A DNA stretch of 64,000 nt. Origin: Jackrogersella multiformis. Lineage: Eukaryota; Ascomycota; Sordariomycetes; Xylariales; Hypoxylaceae. This document shows positions 23,272-36,762 of this stretch, in pieces (the stretch's first letter is position 1; the number at the start of each line of letters is the position of its first letter). The stretch spans positions 3,534,001 to 3,598,000 of the forward strand of contig CADCXD010000004.1 in NCBI GenBank assembly GCA_902806575.1, written 5' to 3'. Both the position numbers and the translations under genes were made by a program. The notes beneath the pieces are model-generated. The model worked only from the letters and a program-made list of their open reading frames with translations. It did not search any database and was not told the DNA's origin.

Positions 23272-24884
23272 TTTGGCTCGACGAACTTTGAAGATCGGGT
23301 TTCGCTTGTGCGGCATCCACTCATATGTTCTCTGAACTTATCTGTTCTTCGACCGTTCCTGAGATGCCAGACATAAGGGGAGGCATCGCGCGTTCCAGAG
23401 AACCTCAATGCTTCTATGCTCGACACACATAATGCGTTCTCTACTTGATTGCATCGGAGAGAATGCATACGAATCTGTGTTATGTTTCCAGAGGATTTAC
23501 TGTATCACACATCCTCACGAGTCGTCTTTAGAGCCCGCACAGGTGCTCGGACGAGGAAAACATACACGCCACGTACATCTGGCTACGAGCCCGACCCTCT
23601 GCATAATCCCATGTTTCCGACCTGAGATAATAATACCCGAGAAGATCAGCTGCGCGTACTGCGTCGGATTACGACGACAGCACCAGACCGATGCTATTAT
23701 TTCGCATCGCCTTCGTGGCACGTGTTCCTTGATTGGATGGCCTCCCGCCATTTGAGTTATCAGGAATACCTAATTGCATCGACTCGTCTCATAGGTTCAT
23801 AGGATTGATTCATGAATAAATACTTTGATTTCTGATGTCTCCTCTTGATGAGTAAGTACTTGGTGATCGTGTCTGCTACCGTGATATTCCACTTAAGTAA
23901 GTAAGACCTGTTGATAGGCTCTAATCAAGTCTATCGTAATATTGCGTTTAAGATACAATTGCCCACACTGCTGACTGGCTCATGTGCCATAAATGTCAAG
24001 CTGGCCGTAGCAGGTTTAATATAAATAACACGAACCCCCATCCCCCTTCATACCTCTAATCCCCAATCCACCATAGGTCGGCCATCTCGTATCCTCATAC
24101 CAACATAGAGAATCTCTCGATAACCCTCGCGCTGGCTTCAACACTCAACTATACGGGAGAAACGGGCTATCCTTCTCCACGAGGCACGGGACCCTGCGCT
24201 ACGCGCTTAACTAGGTAGCCACGGGGGAATTCTCGCTTCGCTTTTAGCCGGCACCTCGCGCTCCAGCAAGGCCGATCACTCCTTCCCCCCGGTATCCGCA
24301 CTATATGCTATACGCTCTACGACTCTAGGATAATCTGCGATTGCCCCTTCGGGAGGGGACAGATGGCTTTTTATTCTCCTTGGTCCTAGTTGATCACTTC
24401 TTACTCATTACTCCTTATTCCTTGCTTCATGCTCGTTACTCCTTGAGTGCTAGGTCAGCTAACTACTGCTGGGGTGGATATATAGATGGGGAGATGGATA
24501 TATAGATAGATGCTACGCTGCATACTTTATCCCGTCCCACTCTGACGAAAGCCAACACATTAGGTAGCTACCTATATATGTTTGTAGGAACTGTAGATGC
24601 ACCCAGGGGTAAATTTCTCGGCATGCGGGATGCGAGATGCGGGGACGGGAGATGGGAAAAGCTTGTTCTTGTTGATGGGGCTCGTGGCGATGGGGCGATC
24701 TGCCGGCTGTTATATGTATATACTAAGCTAGGTAAGTATGTATATATGTATGTTCCTATAGTTATACATATATTGCCCACCCGACATGTCCCTTCTGGAG
24801 AATATATTTTTATTTTATTTTCGACATATTGATATTTTCCTCTGTTACGCACCTGCCGTCTCCTGAATCGATCGACAGACCACG
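23272..24884. other. Intergenic between CCCH and esterase genes
   Basis: 1.6 kb without a supported gene. Near 24474-24511 a GGTGGATATATAGATGGGGA / GATGGATATATAGATAGATG pair forms a short imperfect direct repeat. Frames at 23408-23755 are present on both strands without family features. Confidence 0.5.
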
Positions 24885-25819
24885 ATGCTCTCCGCGCTCC
24901 TCTCGACGGGCCTCATGGTCGGCACGGCCTTGGCGGCCTCGCTCACGCAGGTTTCGAACTACAACAACAACGCGACGTCCAAGGCACAGATGTAAGAGCA
25001 TTCGCCCCGCCTTCTCTCCCTTTCCACAGAACTGATAATTTCGACAGGTGGGTGTACAAGCCGGATAACGTGGTGGAGAACTCCCCGCTCGTAGTCGTCA
25101 TCCACTCGTGCCAGTCGACGGCGCAATCGTACTTCCAGAACAGCGCGATACCGTGGCGGCAGGGTTCCGACAAGAAGGGCTACATAACCGTCTGGCCGTC
25201 CTCGCCGAACAGCGGTACCTGCTGGGATGTGTCTTCGAAGAAATCTCTAACACACCTCGGCGGTGGTGACTCCCAGGCCATCGCCAACATGATCCTATAT
25301 GCCATCTCCGAGTACAAGGTCGACCCCGAACGGGTCTACGTTACCGGAGGTAGTAGTGGCGCTATGATGTCTAACGTGCTCGCAGCCACCTACCCGGAGC
25401 TCATCAAGGCTGTGTCTTTGTACAGCGGCGTGGCAGCAGGTTGCTTCGTTAGCAGCTCTGGGGGCGTCGACCAATGGAATAACAGCTGCAGCGGTGGCCA
25501 GTCGCGCGCTACAGCCGAGGCGTGGAAGCAGGTTGTGCTGGACATGTACCCCGGGTACGAAGGACCTCGGCCGAAGATGCAGATCTGGCACGGCAGCGCC
25601 GACAGCACGCTAGCGCCGCAGAACTACCAAGAGGAGATAAAGCAGTGGACCGGCGTCTTCAACGTTAGTCAGGACCCCACCAGCACCGTCCAGAACAATC
25701 CCAAGCAAGGGTACACGACCAGCAACTACGGCGATTCGGTCCAGGGAATTTATGCACAGGGCGTGGGACACAGTGTGCCTTCCAATCTGACGGCTAGTGA
25801 AGAATGGTTCGGGCTGTGA
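24885..25819 (+). CDS. axeA: Secreted acetylxylan esterase, CE1 family
   Basis: Two exons, 24885-24991 and 25048-25819, give 292 residues. CE1 acetylxylan esterases remove acetyl groups from xylan during plant cell wall breakdown outside the cell. Residues 1-18 form a signal peptide (MLSALLSTGLMVGTALA). The esterase fold is marked by PLVVVIHSC, the nucleophile elbow VTGGSSGAM with Ser138, the acid in WHGSADSTL, and His in QGVGHSVP. No cellulose-binding module or linker follows, so it is the short single-domain form. A feruloyl esterase activity of the same family cannot be excluded. It is tail-to-tail with the Upc2-like regulator. Confidence 0.93.
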
Positions 25820-26221
25820 CGTGGCGGCATTCTAAAACATGAGATTGTCAAATAGCTTAAGTAGGCGCTGTGGCTGCCGGTGTCAGCATGTATATAGGCC
25901 AGATCAAATATGGCATTGATTGTACGTACGGATGAAGTTTGGTCGTTGAAGATTGAAGGGGGTGTAACCAAAAGAAAAAAGGCCCTCAACCTGACTGTAT
26001 ATTCTCAGAATCGGAGTTGTCGTCCCAAATTTGCTCTTATAATTTGAATTGTAACTGGTTGATAATCTGAATTTATAGATGTGAGTGGTAGATCGTGTAG
26101 ACTAGGTCTGATTGTTGCGTAGTCTTGTACATATTATCTAGTCCTCATGTCGTAGATTGTAGTGAGATATCTGGTGGCGTTTTTATTCAAAGATATATTG
26201 GTAAGGCGTTTTTCGAGACCA
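25820..26221. other. Convergent 3' spacer
   Basis: Shared 3' flank of the acetylxylan esterase and the Upc2-like regulator; AT-rich, no structure beyond likely polyadenylation sequence. Confidence 0.5.
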
Positions 26222-28061
26222 TTAAGCCGAGTTGGATATGGATTCGGTAAGGGGATTAGAGCCGTTAGGGAATGGGTCTAACAAGTCACCCAGCTCCGTG
26301 ACTTGGTGAGACATGGATGTAATCGAGGATTTTCGTTTCCATTGGCCTTCATAGATTCTGACTTCGGAGCCTTCATTGTCGAATAGCCCAAGATCAGTCT
26401 TTAATCTAGGATCTCGGTCTCTCTCGTATCGATCCATCTCGGTCGGAGTCCAATTCCGATTATTGATGAGCAGCTGTGCGATTTCGGTTCTGTCGGTTGT
26501 CTTCAGAACCATCTGAGGTACGCGCAGTAGGTGTGCCCATTCATCACCGACCTCTTCGCAGATCTGTGTAATTTCTCGATCTGCGATGCCGCGCATCCAC
26601 CAGACATCTGGGGTTAGTTTAGCGAAACATAGGTGATGAGCCAAAAGAACCAAAGCTCGTGGCCGGTGTTCCTTTGCGAGCGGTATGAAGGCCTTCGGAA
26701 TGAATGCTATCAAATTTTAAGGTTAGTGAACACCCTATAAGGTATTTTGAGACTCTGAAGCTATTTCACTGACTCCACTCTGGAAGATATCGTGAATACC
26801 TAGGATAAAGCCGATCTAGGAGATAGGAGATAGGAGATAATTTTAAATGAATCGATACGTACTGAAGAAAGTAATAATGCGAAGGTCGAGGATGGGATTG
26901 AAACCATGCTCTCTCATCTCTTGATAAAGCGAACCGAGATATTTGAGCATATCATAATATGTTTGCTGGTATTCGTTATCTGCATCACCGGGATTGATAG
27001 AAGCAACCATGAACAGTAGGTTATTTGGGATGTACGACGTCGCCTTCTCAAGGTCTACCGGAGGCCTGTAGAACAGTACTGCCATACCGGTCTCTTGGAG
27101 AACTTGTGGAGAAACAATCTCGACGATCAAGCCGATCCCCCGCCAGACTTGCATCCAATCTATAACATAAAGCGGCTTTCCATCCGGATCTCGGAACATC
27201 TGACTGCTCAAAGCAATCATTAGAAGCGACGTTGCTATCAGAGCAGGAAAGTCGAGAGGGTTTGCTGTCTCGATCGCATTTCGGTAGCCCTTGAAGGCCT
27301 TAGAACAGTAAACGGCGGTGCGGTGAGGTGAAATGGGCTGATTCAAGTTCTGGAGATGCAGTGACGACACTGCCATCAAGCAATTCATGAGAAAAGGTGA
27401 CTGGAAAGCATGCTTGACGACCTCGACCTGTAATACGTGGTCGACTACCGCAGAGCGGCCGCTCTGGATGGAGAAGAATTGAAAACCCGTCGTGGTATAG
27501 AACCACAGCATTTTCATATCTAGAGCATCACTCATCTCGCGCGGCCGGAAGAGAGGTTCTGTGAGGACAGCCGTACTGCTCTTACTAGACTCGTGGCATG
27601 GTTGAGGAGATATTACAGAGGATGAAGCCCTGGAATCGGACTTTGAGATGGCAACAAGTGCAGTAGATGTTGACGTGGTGGGATATAGGCAGTTCTCCTT
27701 TCGGAGCCTACAAGCCTTGCACGTCGGCCTTGACTCATCGCACTTAATTCACATGTTAGTATTTATGATATTATATTCATATTTCGTTATTAGATTATTT
27801 TAGTACCTTTACTTTACGCTTTTTGCACTGTTGGCATCCAGCTCGTGACTTCCTATGAGGTCGTTTTGTGTGATATGGCTTATTAGAATCCGGAGTCTCA
27901 CTAGAATGTCTGCTAGACGTAGAGTCGAACTCGGTTGGAGGCCTAAGGAGCGACAAGCTTTCATCGTGAGAGTCAACGTCAAGGTCAAGGTCGAAATCCC
28001 AACTCAGGTCGGCGTTGGAGCTAGAATCAATATCCGCAGCATCGACGTCTATCTCGTCCAT
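26222..28061 (-). CDS. Zn2Cys6 transcription factor, Upc2-like
   Basis: Three minus-strand exons (28061-27807, 27742-26863, 26706-26222) join in phase to 539 residues. The zinc cluster is split by intron 1: Cys76, Cys79, Cys86, Cys93, Cys96 and Cys103 (C-x2-C-x6-C-x6-C-x2-C-x6-C), preceded by HRKSRAG, the arrangement found in sterol-uptake-control (Upc2-like) regulators. The first 60 residues are very acidic (Asp-rich). The C-terminal part is helical with aromatic residues, matching the ligand-sensing half of this family in length. The start was taken as the first in-frame ATG; the frame remains open upstream but without another ATG. A role in sterol or lipid response is only a family-level guess. 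Confidence 0.88.
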
Positions 28062-28825
28062 TTCGACTGAGTCAATTACGCCACGCTTAGTCAACTGAGT
28101 ATCATGGTTGAATTGCCAAGAAATGGCTTTGATTGTAAGCGAAGGGGTGGAAATGAGATGTTATTGAATCGCTTAGCTACCACAGGTAATGCGCTACCAG
28201 AGGTAATGCTTGTTAGATTGAAAGATAGAAATAATGTTTCTGGATACAAGAAGAGATAGTGAACCTTGGAAGGACGGATTTTGGCGGAGAAAGTAGGTAC
28301 GTCCTACATAAGGTAGATGTCCTAAATAAGGTAGATGGCTCTAAGCCACATTACAGCTTCGCGTCGTGATCAATAATTCGACCATGGCGACTTTTATAGG
28401 ATGAGATTGACGTACTTGAGACCCACATAAGTCAGCTTTGAGGCACGGATCTTAGGTACCTACCTACTTCGCCCACTTCATTCCTTCCACCGGCTACTAG
28501 GTAATAGGTATGGGTATGTATGCTTAGTAATCTTGTCTCTGCCGCCTGCCGACTTCCAGCCTTGGCACGGGTACCTAAGTACACCTTGATACCTACATGT
28601 AGGTAGTGTAGGTACTAGGTAGGTACACCTTGATACACCTTATTTTACTTTACCTCTTGAACCTATTACCTTTCGTATCTGGGAGCTACTTACAACATAT
28701 TCAAAACAACATTGGAAACTGGTAAACGTAACTACGTGATTGCTAGTAGACAAGACCAATAACTGGTCAATAATAATAGCTGAGGAGAGACGAATTGGGT
28801 TTCGGTGTGGTCGAAAAATAAAGTA
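28062..28825. other. Divergent promoter region
   Basis: Head-to-head spacer between the Upc2-like regulator (-) and ORC5 (+). It holds a repeated AGGTAGATG pair near 28311-28336 and CCTAGGTA-type motifs around 28450-28625. No gene was seen. Confidence 0.5.
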
Positions 28826-30431
28826 ATGGCAAACATCTTCGAACTCCCAGACGACCTCCTCGCAACCCTAATCGAGAGCTTCCCATGTCGCGATGCCCAA
28901 ATTCGAGCCCTGGCAACATTACTCTACCCCAGGGCGGCGCCATGTCGTAATCTGATAGTTCACGGCACCGAGGCTACTGGTAAGAGTGCCGTCACCACGC
29001 GTCTGCTCGAAGCCTTGTCTTCATCCCCTACTAGCGACGATGGTGATCCTCTTCTCAACTACGCCATTGTTAAGTCTGGCGAGTGCGTGACGGCACGGCA
29101 CTTGTTCGAGCGGACTGTTGGGTCGGTGGCGGATGCTCTACAGTGGGAAGGGAGAGGAACGATCGGACGCTGCGAGACCCTTGCCGCGCTCACAGTCGAG
29201 CTCACCAAGATACTAGACTACGACCAACCTCACGACACGGATTGGAGGTTTGTGCTAGTCTTCGATGGCATCGATCGTCAGCGAGATGCGCCACCTACAC
29301 TACTGCCTGCCCTTGCTAGACTATCCGAGCTCGTGCGTGTTCTCCTTTTATATACCTACCTACACATCTCGCCTCCATATCCAGCAGAATAGACGATAGA
29401 CTAACACATAAACCCGCCAGATCCCCAACTTAACAACGATATTCATCCTCACCGCCTCCTCGCCTTCCCTCCTCCGCGTATCTTCAACCCCGGAGCTGTA
29501 CTTCCCGCCGTACAGGAAATCCGAGTACGCAACGATCCTCTCGCGCCCGCCATACACCCCCCCGCCTCTTCCCAACACGACGCCCCAAGAAACAGCCGAC
29601 CTGTGGGCCCGCTTCGCGGCGGCAGTCCACGACGCCCTAGCTAAGCCAGCATCCCGCACGCTCCCCGGCCTCGCGCGCGCCTGCGCCGCCCTGTGGCCGC
29701 GGTTCACGGCCCCCGTAGCCGCCGGCACGCACCGCGCGCGGGAGTTTTCGAAACTACTCGTCGCCGCGCGGGCCTACTTCCAAGACGAAAGCGTTCTCGA
29801 GCCCGGGATTACTCTCTTCTCCACCTCCGCCTCCACCTCCACCTCCAAGACCCCATCCTCTTCGACGACAGCAGCACCAGCACCCACCAAGACATCGGAC
29901 AGGGAAGCAAAGAGCCGCAGCACCAAAGACCTCGCGACGCTGCTCCCGCCCACGGCGCGACTGCTCCTCATCGCCGCGTACCTGGCCTCGCACAACGCGC
30001 CGCGCCACGACGCCACCATCTTCAGCACGTGGCACTCGGGGCGGCGGCGGCGCGGCGGCGGCGGCATCGGCGTGCGCCACCACAACACCAAGAAGGCCAA
30101 GCACCGCAAGATCGCGCGCAAGCTGCTGGGCCCCGGCGCCTTCGTGCTGGAGCGCATGGTAGCGATCTACGCGGCGACGCGGCGCGAGTGGGTTCCCGAC
30201 GGCGCCGGCGGTGACGATGCGAACGTGAACGTGAACGTGAATGTGGACGGCGACGTCGGCATGGCCATCGCGACGCTCGCGAGCCTGCGCCTGCTGGTCC
30301 GCGTCGGGGGCGGCGGCGCGGGCGACGCCATGGACCGCGGCGGCAAGTGGAGGGTCGGCGTCGGCTGGGAGGTCGTGCGAGCCGTCGGGAGGAGCATGGG
30401 CGTCGAGGTTGAGGAGTGGCTTGTTGAGTGA
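28826..30431 (+). CDS. ORC5: Origin recognition complex subunit 5
   Basis: Two exons, 28826-29332 and 29421-30431, give 505 residues. Orc5 is an AAA+-like subunit of the six-protein complex that marks replication origins and loads MCM helicase in the nucleus. Walker A is GTEATGKS (residues 47-54), and the Walker B strand is FVLVFDGID near residue 147. After the intron comes the sensor strand LTTIFILTASS. The C-terminal half carries the Orc5 C-terminal domain with LLPPTARLLLIAAYLASHN, a Lys/Arg/His-rich loop, and a winged-helix-like end. Low-complexity insertions are visible: a Ser/Thr run near residue 300 and an Asn-Val repeat near residue 440. Exon 1 has moderate GC; exon 2 becomes very GC-rich. 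Confidence 0.93.
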
Positions 30432-30976
30432 GAGAAAACAAGGGAAAAAAAGAAAAAAAAAAAAACCTGGTTGGCTAAAAAATATTTTAGATAAAACAAT
30501 AAAATGAAATAATAATGAAAACGAAAATGAAAAGAAACCGGATTTCGATATATTCTAGGGACGTACGAACAGTAGTTTAGAAGATAAACCCTCAACCCGC
30601 GCCGTAGATAGCTCGAAATGTAGACTTATGATCCGCTATGCACGTGTGGCGGGATACCCGAGGGCATACCTATAGGCCTTCGAAGGAAATAATATAATGA
30701 TATTTTATCTATAGGATATACCGCGCGAAATCGTGTGGAATTTAGACATAGGAGAAGCAAGCTACCTCCCGCTGACTGTTATTCCGCGGCACGGTGGCAC
30801 TTTGGTAGGTAGGTAGCTAAAACTAGAATCCCGCGGTGCATTCTTCCGAGCGACATCGTGCTGATGAATCTCGACAATCCGGTTACGCTGCCCCTTTTTC
30901 TGCCATGCCGTCCCCCACCCCTCTGCCTGTCTGATCCCGTCCTGCTCGAGCCTCGTTCTAACTAAGCCGTCTCGTC
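30432..30976. other. Convergent 3' spacer
   Basis: Between ORC5 (+) and the branching enzyme (-). It starts with an A-rich tract (30436-30490) and then is AT-rich; no gene. Confidence 0.55.
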
Positions 30977-33514
30977 CTACTCAAGCGCGAGTACCTGTCA
31001 TGTCATATTAGCTTGGATTCTAGTCTGTATGTTATTTATATATCCGCGTAGAAGACTTACCAGAGCAGTGCGACAAGGGATGTACACGTGAGTCCAGTTC
31101 TTCCTGCCGTTCCACTCGAGCGGGGTGGTAGGGAAGCGGGCGCTCGCGTCGTTGCGATTGAAGCCGCCGACTTCCTTGGCGTCGGTGTCGAGCACGATCT
31201 TGTACGTGCCGGGGGCGTCGACGCCGATCCTGTAGTCGGCGAAGCTCTGGGTGGTGTGGAAGTTGAAGATGAAGACGCAGCCGGCGCGCTCGAACACGAT
31301 CACCTTGTCGCTCTCGTTCTTGAGGCTGATGTAGGCCTGCGACGCGTGCAGCCAGCCGTACCGGGCTTCCGTCAGGTTCATCTGCCGGTCGAACTCGTTG
31401 AGGTCCTTGTAGCGCAGGAGCGGGTCCTCCGTCAGGTTGAGCTGGCGCCGCGCGTACCAGAACGAGTTCTGGTTGCCCTCGCGCGGGAAGTCGAGCCACT
31501 CCGGGTGTCCGAACTCGTTGCCTTCGAAGTTGAGGTAGCCCTCCCCTCCGAGGCCGTGCGTCAGCAGCCGGATCATCTTGTGCAGCGCCATACCCCGGGA
31601 GATGACTGGGGTTAGGGGCGTTAACGTGGACATGTTAGTGTACAATTCTGCGTCGCAGAGATGCATGAGAAGGGTCTTGTCTCCCACGAGGCTAAAGTTA
31701 TGGATATCAGTTTCTCGATCTTGGCTTGGTGATGGTACTTCACTTACGCTTGGTCGTGGCTCTCGCAGTAGGCGATCGTCTTCTCGCCATGTCTTCTGTT
31801 GGTGAGAGTCCAGCAGATATTGGCTATGTCCCAGTCTTCGTCCTTCTTCTCCTTGATGATCTTGATCCACATGTCCGGGATGGCCATCGCTAATCGGTAA
31901 TCAAACCCAACGCCACCAAGAGACAGCGGTAAGCAGAGAGCTGGCATACCAGAGACATCTTCTGCGACTGTAATAATTTCTGGGTAGAGTTTGTGAAGCA
32001 TCTCGTTCGCGATCATCAGGTAGACCACGGCCTCTTCGTCAACCTCTGGGCCAAAATACTCATGATACCCACCTGAGAACCCCCTAAAAATGTCATAAGT
32101 ACTGAGAAACTGTGGGAAGTACGTGAAATTTAAACTTACGTTCCAATACCATGGTGCAGATAAAGCATACTGGTTACTCCATCGAAGCGGAAACCGTCGA
32201 ACTGGTACTCGTCCATCCAGAACCTCAGATTGCTAAGCAAGAATCGCATGACCTCATGGCTCCCATAGTTGAAAAGTCTTGAATCCCACAGCTCATGCCT
32301 GCCTTTTGCGCCCCCGTGAAAGTAAAGGTGATCTGAGCCATCAAGTTCATTTAGACCGTCAAGCACGTTCTTAGAAGCGTGGCTATGGACAACATCAAGA
32401 AGAACGACCAAACCCAGGCCATGAGCAGTATCGATCAGCTCCTTGAGGTCTTCGGGCGTACCGTATCGACTGCTTGCGGCAAAGAAGTTGTTCACTTGGT
32501 AGCCGAAACTGGCATAGTAAGCATGCTCCATGACAGCCATGAGCTGGATGACGTTGTATCCCAAGCTCTTTATCCTGGGCAGCATGCTCTTGGTGAATTC
32601 CTTGAACGTCGTGACACGCAACTCAGGTGACGAGATACCCACGTGTGCTTCATATACACGAGCGCTTAGTGGCTTCTTGGGTCTCGAGTTCTTGAACGTG
32701 TATTTCTCAGACTTGGGCGGGTTCCAGAAGCGGGCATCATAGGCAGGCGAGACAGAGAGATCCTGGGTAACATATTTGATCCAAGCTGGCAGACGGTCGA
32801 TTCGCTCACCAGAGGGCGTTGTCATTGAAATCTAGTACATATGTTTAGCGGACATAGAGCTTGCTAGCTGAAACGAAGCTGTATACCTTTATCTTGGACT
32901 TATGTGGAACGGCCGGCTGCCCGTCCTTTGCGGGTACGACAATTTCCCATACTCCAAATTCGTTCTTCTTCATGGGATGGGAGCCCCGATTCCACCCATC
33001 TTACAACGTTTAGTTAGCGTGGCGGTTCATCATGAGACTTGGGATGACTGCCGCTCACTGAAGTCTCCGATTAGGTAAGCCTCGGTGGCATTTGGAGCCC
33101 ATTCTCGGTATATAACATTGTTGTTTTTGTCAACGTTTATTCCGAAGAGTTCAGTCCCCTAAATTCGATAAGTCGTAGGTGTTAGTCTAAGTTGTCCGAG
33201 TCGGCTTGTGGAGGTATAATAGGTAGTTATAACGAACTTTGGAGAACTTTTCAAGCCCGCCTTCAAGCTTGTCAATCTTCTTAATCCATTCCTGAACTTT
33301 CGCATATCTTCGTTTCAGAGGCTCTTTGAAAGGCCCTAACCAGGGATCTAACTGAATGACACCTATGAATTACACTGTTAACTGCTACTCCTATGCAAGC
33401 ACCTCGCTATCGCGCGGTTCAGAAAGAAGTCGCACCAGTGCCGTCATTTGGTATTCCTGCTACGGCGCCGGAGCCGACAGAATTTGCAGAGTTATCGGCT
33501 AGAGGGGCAGTCAT
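30977..33514 (-). CDS. GLC3: 1,4-alpha-glucan (glycogen) branching enzyme
   Basis: Eight minus-strand exons (33514-33436, 33362-33238, 33158-33059, 32999-32887, 32831-32140, 32083-31748, 31691-31061, 30994-30977) join in phase to 697 residues, the family length. The cytosolic enzyme cuts alpha-1,4 glucan chains and rejoins them by alpha-1,6 links to branch glycogen. The CBM48 part shows YREWAPNATEAYLIGDF and FNGWNRGSHPM. In the GH13 barrel, the nucleophile Asp356 lies in DGFRFDGVTSM, the acid/base Glu411 in ITVAEDVSGMP, and the third carboxylate in ESHDQA. The last exon is only 18 bases and restores the conserved C-terminus (CRTALVLALE); without it, translation would run on into the intron. 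Exons at the 3' end are much richer in GC than the 5' ones. Confidence 0.95.
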
Positions 33515-34894
33515 GTTGGCGGATGATGGCTTGCTCAAGGTTCGATTTAGAGAAAAAGGGGGAGATGTTGATATGATGAGAGCGCAAACAGAAGCTCCAA
33601 AGTCGCGTAACTTTGAAATTATCTACCTAAGGTATTAAGGTTAGCCTAACGTTGCCCAGCTGGTCTTAAGCTCCCCGCTAGACTGGAAGCTATGAAGGGA
33701 GCTACTATGCTTTGTACAAGGGTGAAGCTGCTCACGTTTCTCAAAAGTATCCAGGCAGATTTGTTGTTTTACTCCTTCTGATATGGGAAAAGAAACTTTA
33801 GATAAGTTCAAGAAGTTCAGATAACTACAAAGTACACTATTTAAATTTTCTTCGTTCTACTCGTATGTTTTCATCTAAAATTATTGCCCTAATGGTGTTT
33901 CTCCCCGATGAGGAGAAGAAGCTTCAGCCCAAACAATCATGCCAAATGACGTCGAGGGGCAACTCGCGCTGTAGTAGCACCGTAGAAGTGGATCACTTGG
34001 TACCCAAGTATCTGGCCGATCAACCGTCTAGAACGCTTGACTATCAAGTTAATGTATGTGTATTGCACTAGGTACCTGGTAGGTATCAATGATTAGGCAG
34101 TTGTGCTTTATACCTAGGTACCTACCTAGGATAGTGACAAAATAGCGTGTTAAGTTGGAAATACATAATTTATAGATAGGGCTCACATCGTGAACCTAAT
34201 ATCCTTTAAGATTTTAAAGTTCAACTGTTACATGTAGTTCTCAAGTTTAATAATCGAGAAGCACCTAGGTAGATATAAGTAACCTTGGAAGTATAAATTG
34301 AAGAAAGTTGCCCCTTGCTGCGCTTGAAAAGCCTTGCGGGGTTACTTATTAAGCTCGAGCACGGGCTATTCTATTAGCGGCTCGTCCCATATTTAACCCA
34401 ACTATCCCCTCTACCAACAAGGAAGCCCCGCTCCATTAACAGAACCCTTTAAGCTCACATGCTGGATCATCGCTGCGAGATCTCGCGCAACATACCAGCA
34501 TACCTCTTACCTCATTGCTCCTTACCGTATTGCTTATGTCCGATACAGGAGCAGAGGAATCGGAATAGGCTCCAGCAGAATTGGGTCCTCTTTTACAATA
34601 GGTTGAACAACTCAACAAAGACGATCAATCAAATCGAATCGTTTTATTTTCCAAACGCGACACGGTCCCGTCTCAAGACACAGACTGACCGAGTTATTCA
34701 ATCAACTCTCTTCCACTTTGATCTAATTGGTTCCGAATACGGCCAACCCAACTCTACCTACCTTTAAAAGGTATACCCTCAAAAGGTAAACCTCTTGCTC
34801 GTCTCTTGCTCGTCTTACATCCAATGTGAACCTCGGCATTATATTATTGGAAGTAGTTATTGTCGACTAGAGGGCCACCTCTGATAGCGCCAAT
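33515..34894. other. Divergent promoter region, no gene seen
   Basis: Between the branching enzyme (-) and the ClpX-like gene (+). It contains CCTAGGTACC motifs at about 34070-34132 and 34262. A 68-codon frame at 33865-34071 and one at 34459-34767 show no family signature. Confidence 0.5.
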
Positions 34895-36762
34895 ATGAGG
34901 TCGGTCCTCACAAGACGTAGAACTTCGTTGCTTGTTACCCCTATTCCGAGAAGCCCGAGAAGCCTTTGCTGCCGAGTCTTATCGAGTTCTGCCGTCCTCC
35001 GTGCCACCTCGAGACGTATCTCGGAATTCAACTCGGGCTTCACTAGCAGCTATGATCCGAGCGAAGAAGGCCGTGGCCCAATGTTCTCTAAGAACACCTT
35101 TGGAGTCCCACAATTTTACCCTCGAGACCTCAAGAAGCGAGTCGATGAATATGTAGTCGGACAAGATCGAGCCAAGAAGACTATATCTTCTGTTATATTT
35201 AACCATTACCAGAACATAAGACGGCGAAAATATCAAGAAGAGCAGGAGAGGAAGCGAGAGGAAAAGCTTATGAGGCAAGCTATCGCACTCGATCGAAATG
35301 AGAGGGAGAGGGAGTCTCACCCTGTCGAAGGTCGGCAACAACATCCAACGCCAATGTCTCAACGGTATCGCGCTGACGACTTTTCCGAAGATGAGTTTCC
35401 GGGCCACAATGATTCCATACAACATATGCATCAGGCGTGGCAACGTTCCGAGCAAAAGGTCGACTTCTACATACCCGAGGACACGAGTCGAACACCACCA
35501 GTCAAGATCGACAAGAGTAATTTACTGTTATTAGGACCAACTGGCGTGGGGAAAACATATATACTTGAGTAGGTGTTTATATATATTGAGGACATATACT
35601 TGCACGTCTTTACTAAGTCATTATCTATAGGACGCTAAGCAAGAAGATAAACGTCCCTTTTACGATATGCGATTGTAACTCCTTCACTCAAGCCGGCTAC
35701 ATAGGCCAAGATGTCGAAACATGTATCGAACGATTATTGATAGAGTCAAATTACGACATAAGGGCCACCGAGCACGGGATAGTCGTTCTCGACGAATTCG
35801 ACAAGATCGCCAAACGCGAGACCATGAACGGGAGAGATGTGGGCGGTGAAGGTGTGCAGCAGGCACTGTTGAAACTGGTCGAAGGAACCAAAGTTACCAT
35901 CAACGTCAAGGACAATCGCTCCGCAGCGTCATCTCGTTCAGCAAGCCCTATTACTACGAATTATACCGGGCCTGGGTCTTCGTCTTCCACTTCGGGGCCA
36001 CAACCAACGCTGCCCCCAACCGGGAAAATGGACCAATATACCATCGACACGAGTAATATACTGTTTGTCATGTGCGGCGCGTTCGTCGGCCTTGACAAGG
36101 TGATCCTCAACCGAGTCTCGAAGTCCTCCATGGGCTTCGGCTCCGAGCTCCGGAGCCGATCCTCAGACGCGAACAAACCGGACCTCCCACCAGCGCTATT
36201 CAACCACCTCCCCCACCGGCCCTCGAGCGCCGAAGACACGTCGACCCTCACGGCGCTCGACCTCGCCATGCCCGAGGACCTGCAAGGGTTCGGGTTCATC
36301 CCGGAGCTGATCGGGCGCGTGCACAACATCGTGGCGCTGTCGCCGCTCTCGCGGTCGGACCTGCTCCGGATCCTGACGGAGCCGCGCAACTCGCTGGTGG
36401 CGCAGTACACGGCGCTGTTCCAGACGTACCCGTCGAACCTGTTCTTCACGCGCAAGGCGCTGGCGGCGGTGGCGGAGCGCGCGGAGAGGGCGCGCACCGG
36501 CGCCCGCGCCCTCAAGATGGAGATGGAGCGCGTGCTCGCCGAGGCCATGTTCGACGCCCCCACCCACTACGTGCTCGTCACCGAGGCCGCCGTCCAGGGC
36601 CGCGACAAGGTCGGCTACTGGGGCAAGGACGGCAGGCTCGAGGTCGAGAGGCTCATCCGCGAGGAGGACGGCCTGCCTGGTCCTGGCCCCGACGGCCGCG
36701 ACGACTTGGAGATCGTGAGAGGCCTCGGCGAGTACCGCGAGGCGGGGCAGAGCGGCGCTTAA
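34895..36762 (+). CDS. MCX1: Mitochondrial ClpX-like AAA+ unfoldase
   Basis: Two exons, 34895-35568 and 35631-36762, give 601 residues. ClpX-type hexamers unfold proteins in the mitochondrial matrix; yeast Mcx1 activates the first heme-synthesis enzyme and works without ClpP. The N-terminus is a typical presequence (Arg/Ser-rich, no acids for about 40 residues). YPRDLKKRVDEYVVGQDRAKK marks the start of the ClpX module, Walker A is GPTGVGKT (214-221), and Walker B is VVLDEFDKI near 276. GYIGQDVET is the pore-loop region, followed by FVMCGAFVGLDKVI, and the C-terminal D2 domain ends near ALKMEMERVLAEAMFD. The bacterial zinc-binding domain is absent, as in yeast. Hydrophilic insertions occur near residues 120-170 and 320-345. 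The 3' half is notably GC-rich. Confidence 0.93.
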